Origin: Emticicia aquatica
GTDB taxonomy: Bacteria; Bacteroidota; Bacteroidia; Cytophagales; Spirosomataceae
Reading direction: 5' to 3'
NCBI RefSeq assembly: GCF_923079645.1
Contig: NZ_CAKLPY010000002.1
Span: forward strand, 682,001 to 746,000
Length of the DNA: 64,000 nucleotides
The stretch's first letter is position 1; every line of letters begins with the position of its first letter. Positions 63,278 through 64,000 of this stretch are shown here, in pieces. Position numbers and translations under genes: made by a program. The notes below the pieces were generated by a model. That model had not been told where the DNA came from, did not search any database, and saw nothing but the letters and a program-made list of their open reading frames with translations.

Positions 63278-63805
63278 TCAAGGCTGTTTTTTAGCAAGTT
63301 TGGCATGAATTTCTGTTACTTTCAGCAAAGCCGCCGAACCGTACCACGGATGCAATTCCATTTCTAACGAACCAGCTTTGATTGCGGGGTCAGTTTCACA
63401 CAATTTCTGAGCTTCTTCAATGCTTTTTACATTAAAAACATAGATTCCTCTCAATTCAGTATTATCCAAAAATGGGCCAGCAACGACCAATTTTCCTTCG
63501 TCTGCCAAACGAACAATATTTTCCATGTGGGCTTTCTGAAGATTCGCAGCAGTTGCCGAATCAAGCATCCAACGTTTTGGCCCTTTTTTCAAAAAAGCCA
63601 TTACATAATTTTTCATACCATAATCGTCTGCTCCAAGTTGAGCAATCAAAACGCTGTCAATGCCAGAACCCGCTTCGGTAGTGTCAGTTTTTGTTACTTT
63701 TGCTTTTTCAGGAACTAAGCAACTATATGAAATTGAGGCGACGCTTACAAATGATAAAACTACGAAAAGTATTTTTTTGCGTGATTTCTGAACAAAAAAT
63801 AGCAT
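63278..63805 (-). CDS. YciI-like lipoprotein
   Basis: The ATG at 63805 is preferred over a TTG at 63844, because the TTG lies in a likely -7 promoter box. The protein then has 175 residues with a lipoprotein signal, lipid Cys at residue 29 (SISYSC). The rest is a YciI-type ferredoxin-fold domain: MAFLKKGPKRWMLDSATAANLQKAHMENIVRLADEGKLVVAGPFLDNTELRGIYVFNVKSIEEAQKLCETDPAIKAGSLEMELHPWYGS. YciI proteins are small putative enzymes; one with a lipid anchor is typical of Bacteroidota only. It is cotranscribed with the amidase. Confidence 0.8.
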   Translation of the reverse strand: MLFFVQKSRKKILFVVLSFVSVASISYSCLVPEKAKVTKTDTTEAGSGIDSVLIAQLGADDYGMKNYVMAFLKKGPKRWMLDSATAANLQKAHMENIVRLADEGKLVVAGPFLDNTELRGIYVFNVKSIEEAQKLCETDPAIKAGSLEMELHPWYGSAALLKVTEIHAKLAKKQP

Positions 63806-63841
63806 AATTTGATTTGTTATGAATGAATAAAATGACTTCTT

Positions 63842-63849
63842 CAAATATA
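63842..63849 (-). promoter_or_regulatory. -7 promoter element for the YciI-amidase pair
   Basis: On the minus strand TATATTTG (63849-63842) fits TAnnTTTG and would start RNA about 30 nt before the ATG at 63805. The -33 region is weak. Confidence 0.4.
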
Positions 63850-63907
63850 AGGATAAATTGAGTAAATGGAAAATTCTACTTCGTGTACCAATATTGTATT
63901 AATTATT

Positions 63908-64000
63908 TTATTCTTGAATGACAAAAAAACACGCTCCAAAAGGCGGAATATTGAAGGTTATTTCCGATTGAAAAACTGTTGTTCGATTTTCTGGTTCTAA
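63908..64000 (-). CDS. C-terminal end of a probable glycosidase (cut by window edge)
   Basis: An open frame on the minus strand enters from the right edge and ends in TAA at 63908-63910 after 30 residues. The residues (ITFNIPPFGACFFVIQE) resemble the last strands of the C-terminal beta-sandwich of alpha-amylase-superfamily or related glycoside hydrolases, where the phrase PPxGAxxF/L is common. Only the tail is seen, so the assignment is tentative. Confidence 0.45.
   Translation of the reverse strand, partial: LEPENRTTVFQSEITFNIPPFGACFFVIQE

Noticed and set aside
1..64000. Search for tRNA, rRNA, CRISPR arrays, insertion sequences, integrases, prophage or toxin-antitoxin genes
   Set aside because: None could be supported by eye; gaps between genes are short and hold mostly terminators and promoters.

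Overview
The window is AT-rich, gene-dense chromosomal DNA from a member of the Bacteroidota, most likely order Cytophagales (an Emticicia/Arcicella/Spirosomataceae-like organism; the genus is inference). The grounds are a SusC/SusD pair, the gliding lipoprotein GldH beside a RicT/PSP1 protein, the type IX secretion protein PorT beside ubiE, and several promoters of the Bacteroidota type (TTG, about 20 bp, TAnnTTTG). I saw no tRNA, rRNA, CRISPR array, insertion sequence or phage gene. The window reads as ordinary core chromosome with a few accessory modules.

Layout. 1-5.6 kb: carbohydrate catabolism (GH88 hydrolase cut by the left edge, secreted TIM-barrel isomerase-like protein, fused rhamnulose-phosphate-type aldolase/dehydrogenase and its likely GntR regulator). 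5.6-13.6 kb, minus strand: S9 peptidase, LON-substrate-domain protein, gldH, a RicT-like protein with an unusual tail, purD and a membrane-anchored gluzincin-like protein. 13.7-18.5 kb: haem/cytochrome c assembly (CcmF) and a secreted thioredoxin-fold protein. 18.7-26.5 kb, minus strand: AEC transporter, then a SusC-SusD-lipoprotein-aminotransferase operon whose leader holds a large nested palindrome. 27.3-30.2 kb: two uncharacterised membrane proteins rich in histidine, the best candidate for an undescribed system here. 30.3-35.5 kb: ogt, ubiE-porT, yidD, a DinB-like protein and a SerB-SerA fusion. 35.5-40.3 kb: an EmrAB-TolC efflux operon divergent from its MarR-type regulator. 40.5-42.8 kb: two paralogous alpha/beta hydrolases and smpB. 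42.8-43.5 kb: a long gap with a candidate small RNA. 43.5-49.8 kb: hflX-rnr facing the L11-L1-L10-L12 operon, which here lacks nusG and rpoBC. 49.8-64 kb: a lone mraY, a quinone-oxidoreductase/MaoC fusion, moxR, prmC, ribD, proC, a TolC-adaptor pair, gpsA, HIT, an epimerase, an amidase, a YciI-like lipoprotein and the 3' end of a probable glycosidase.

How the genes work together. The clear functional units are sugar uptake and breakdown, drug efflux under local repression, translation (ribosomal proteins, SmpB, PrmC, HflX, RNase R), cytochrome c maturation, and envelope/gliding/secretion functions. Strong terminator hairpins separate many units. Starts were moved to internal ATGs where the longest frame began at an implausible TTG or GTG; each such choice is stated in the entry.
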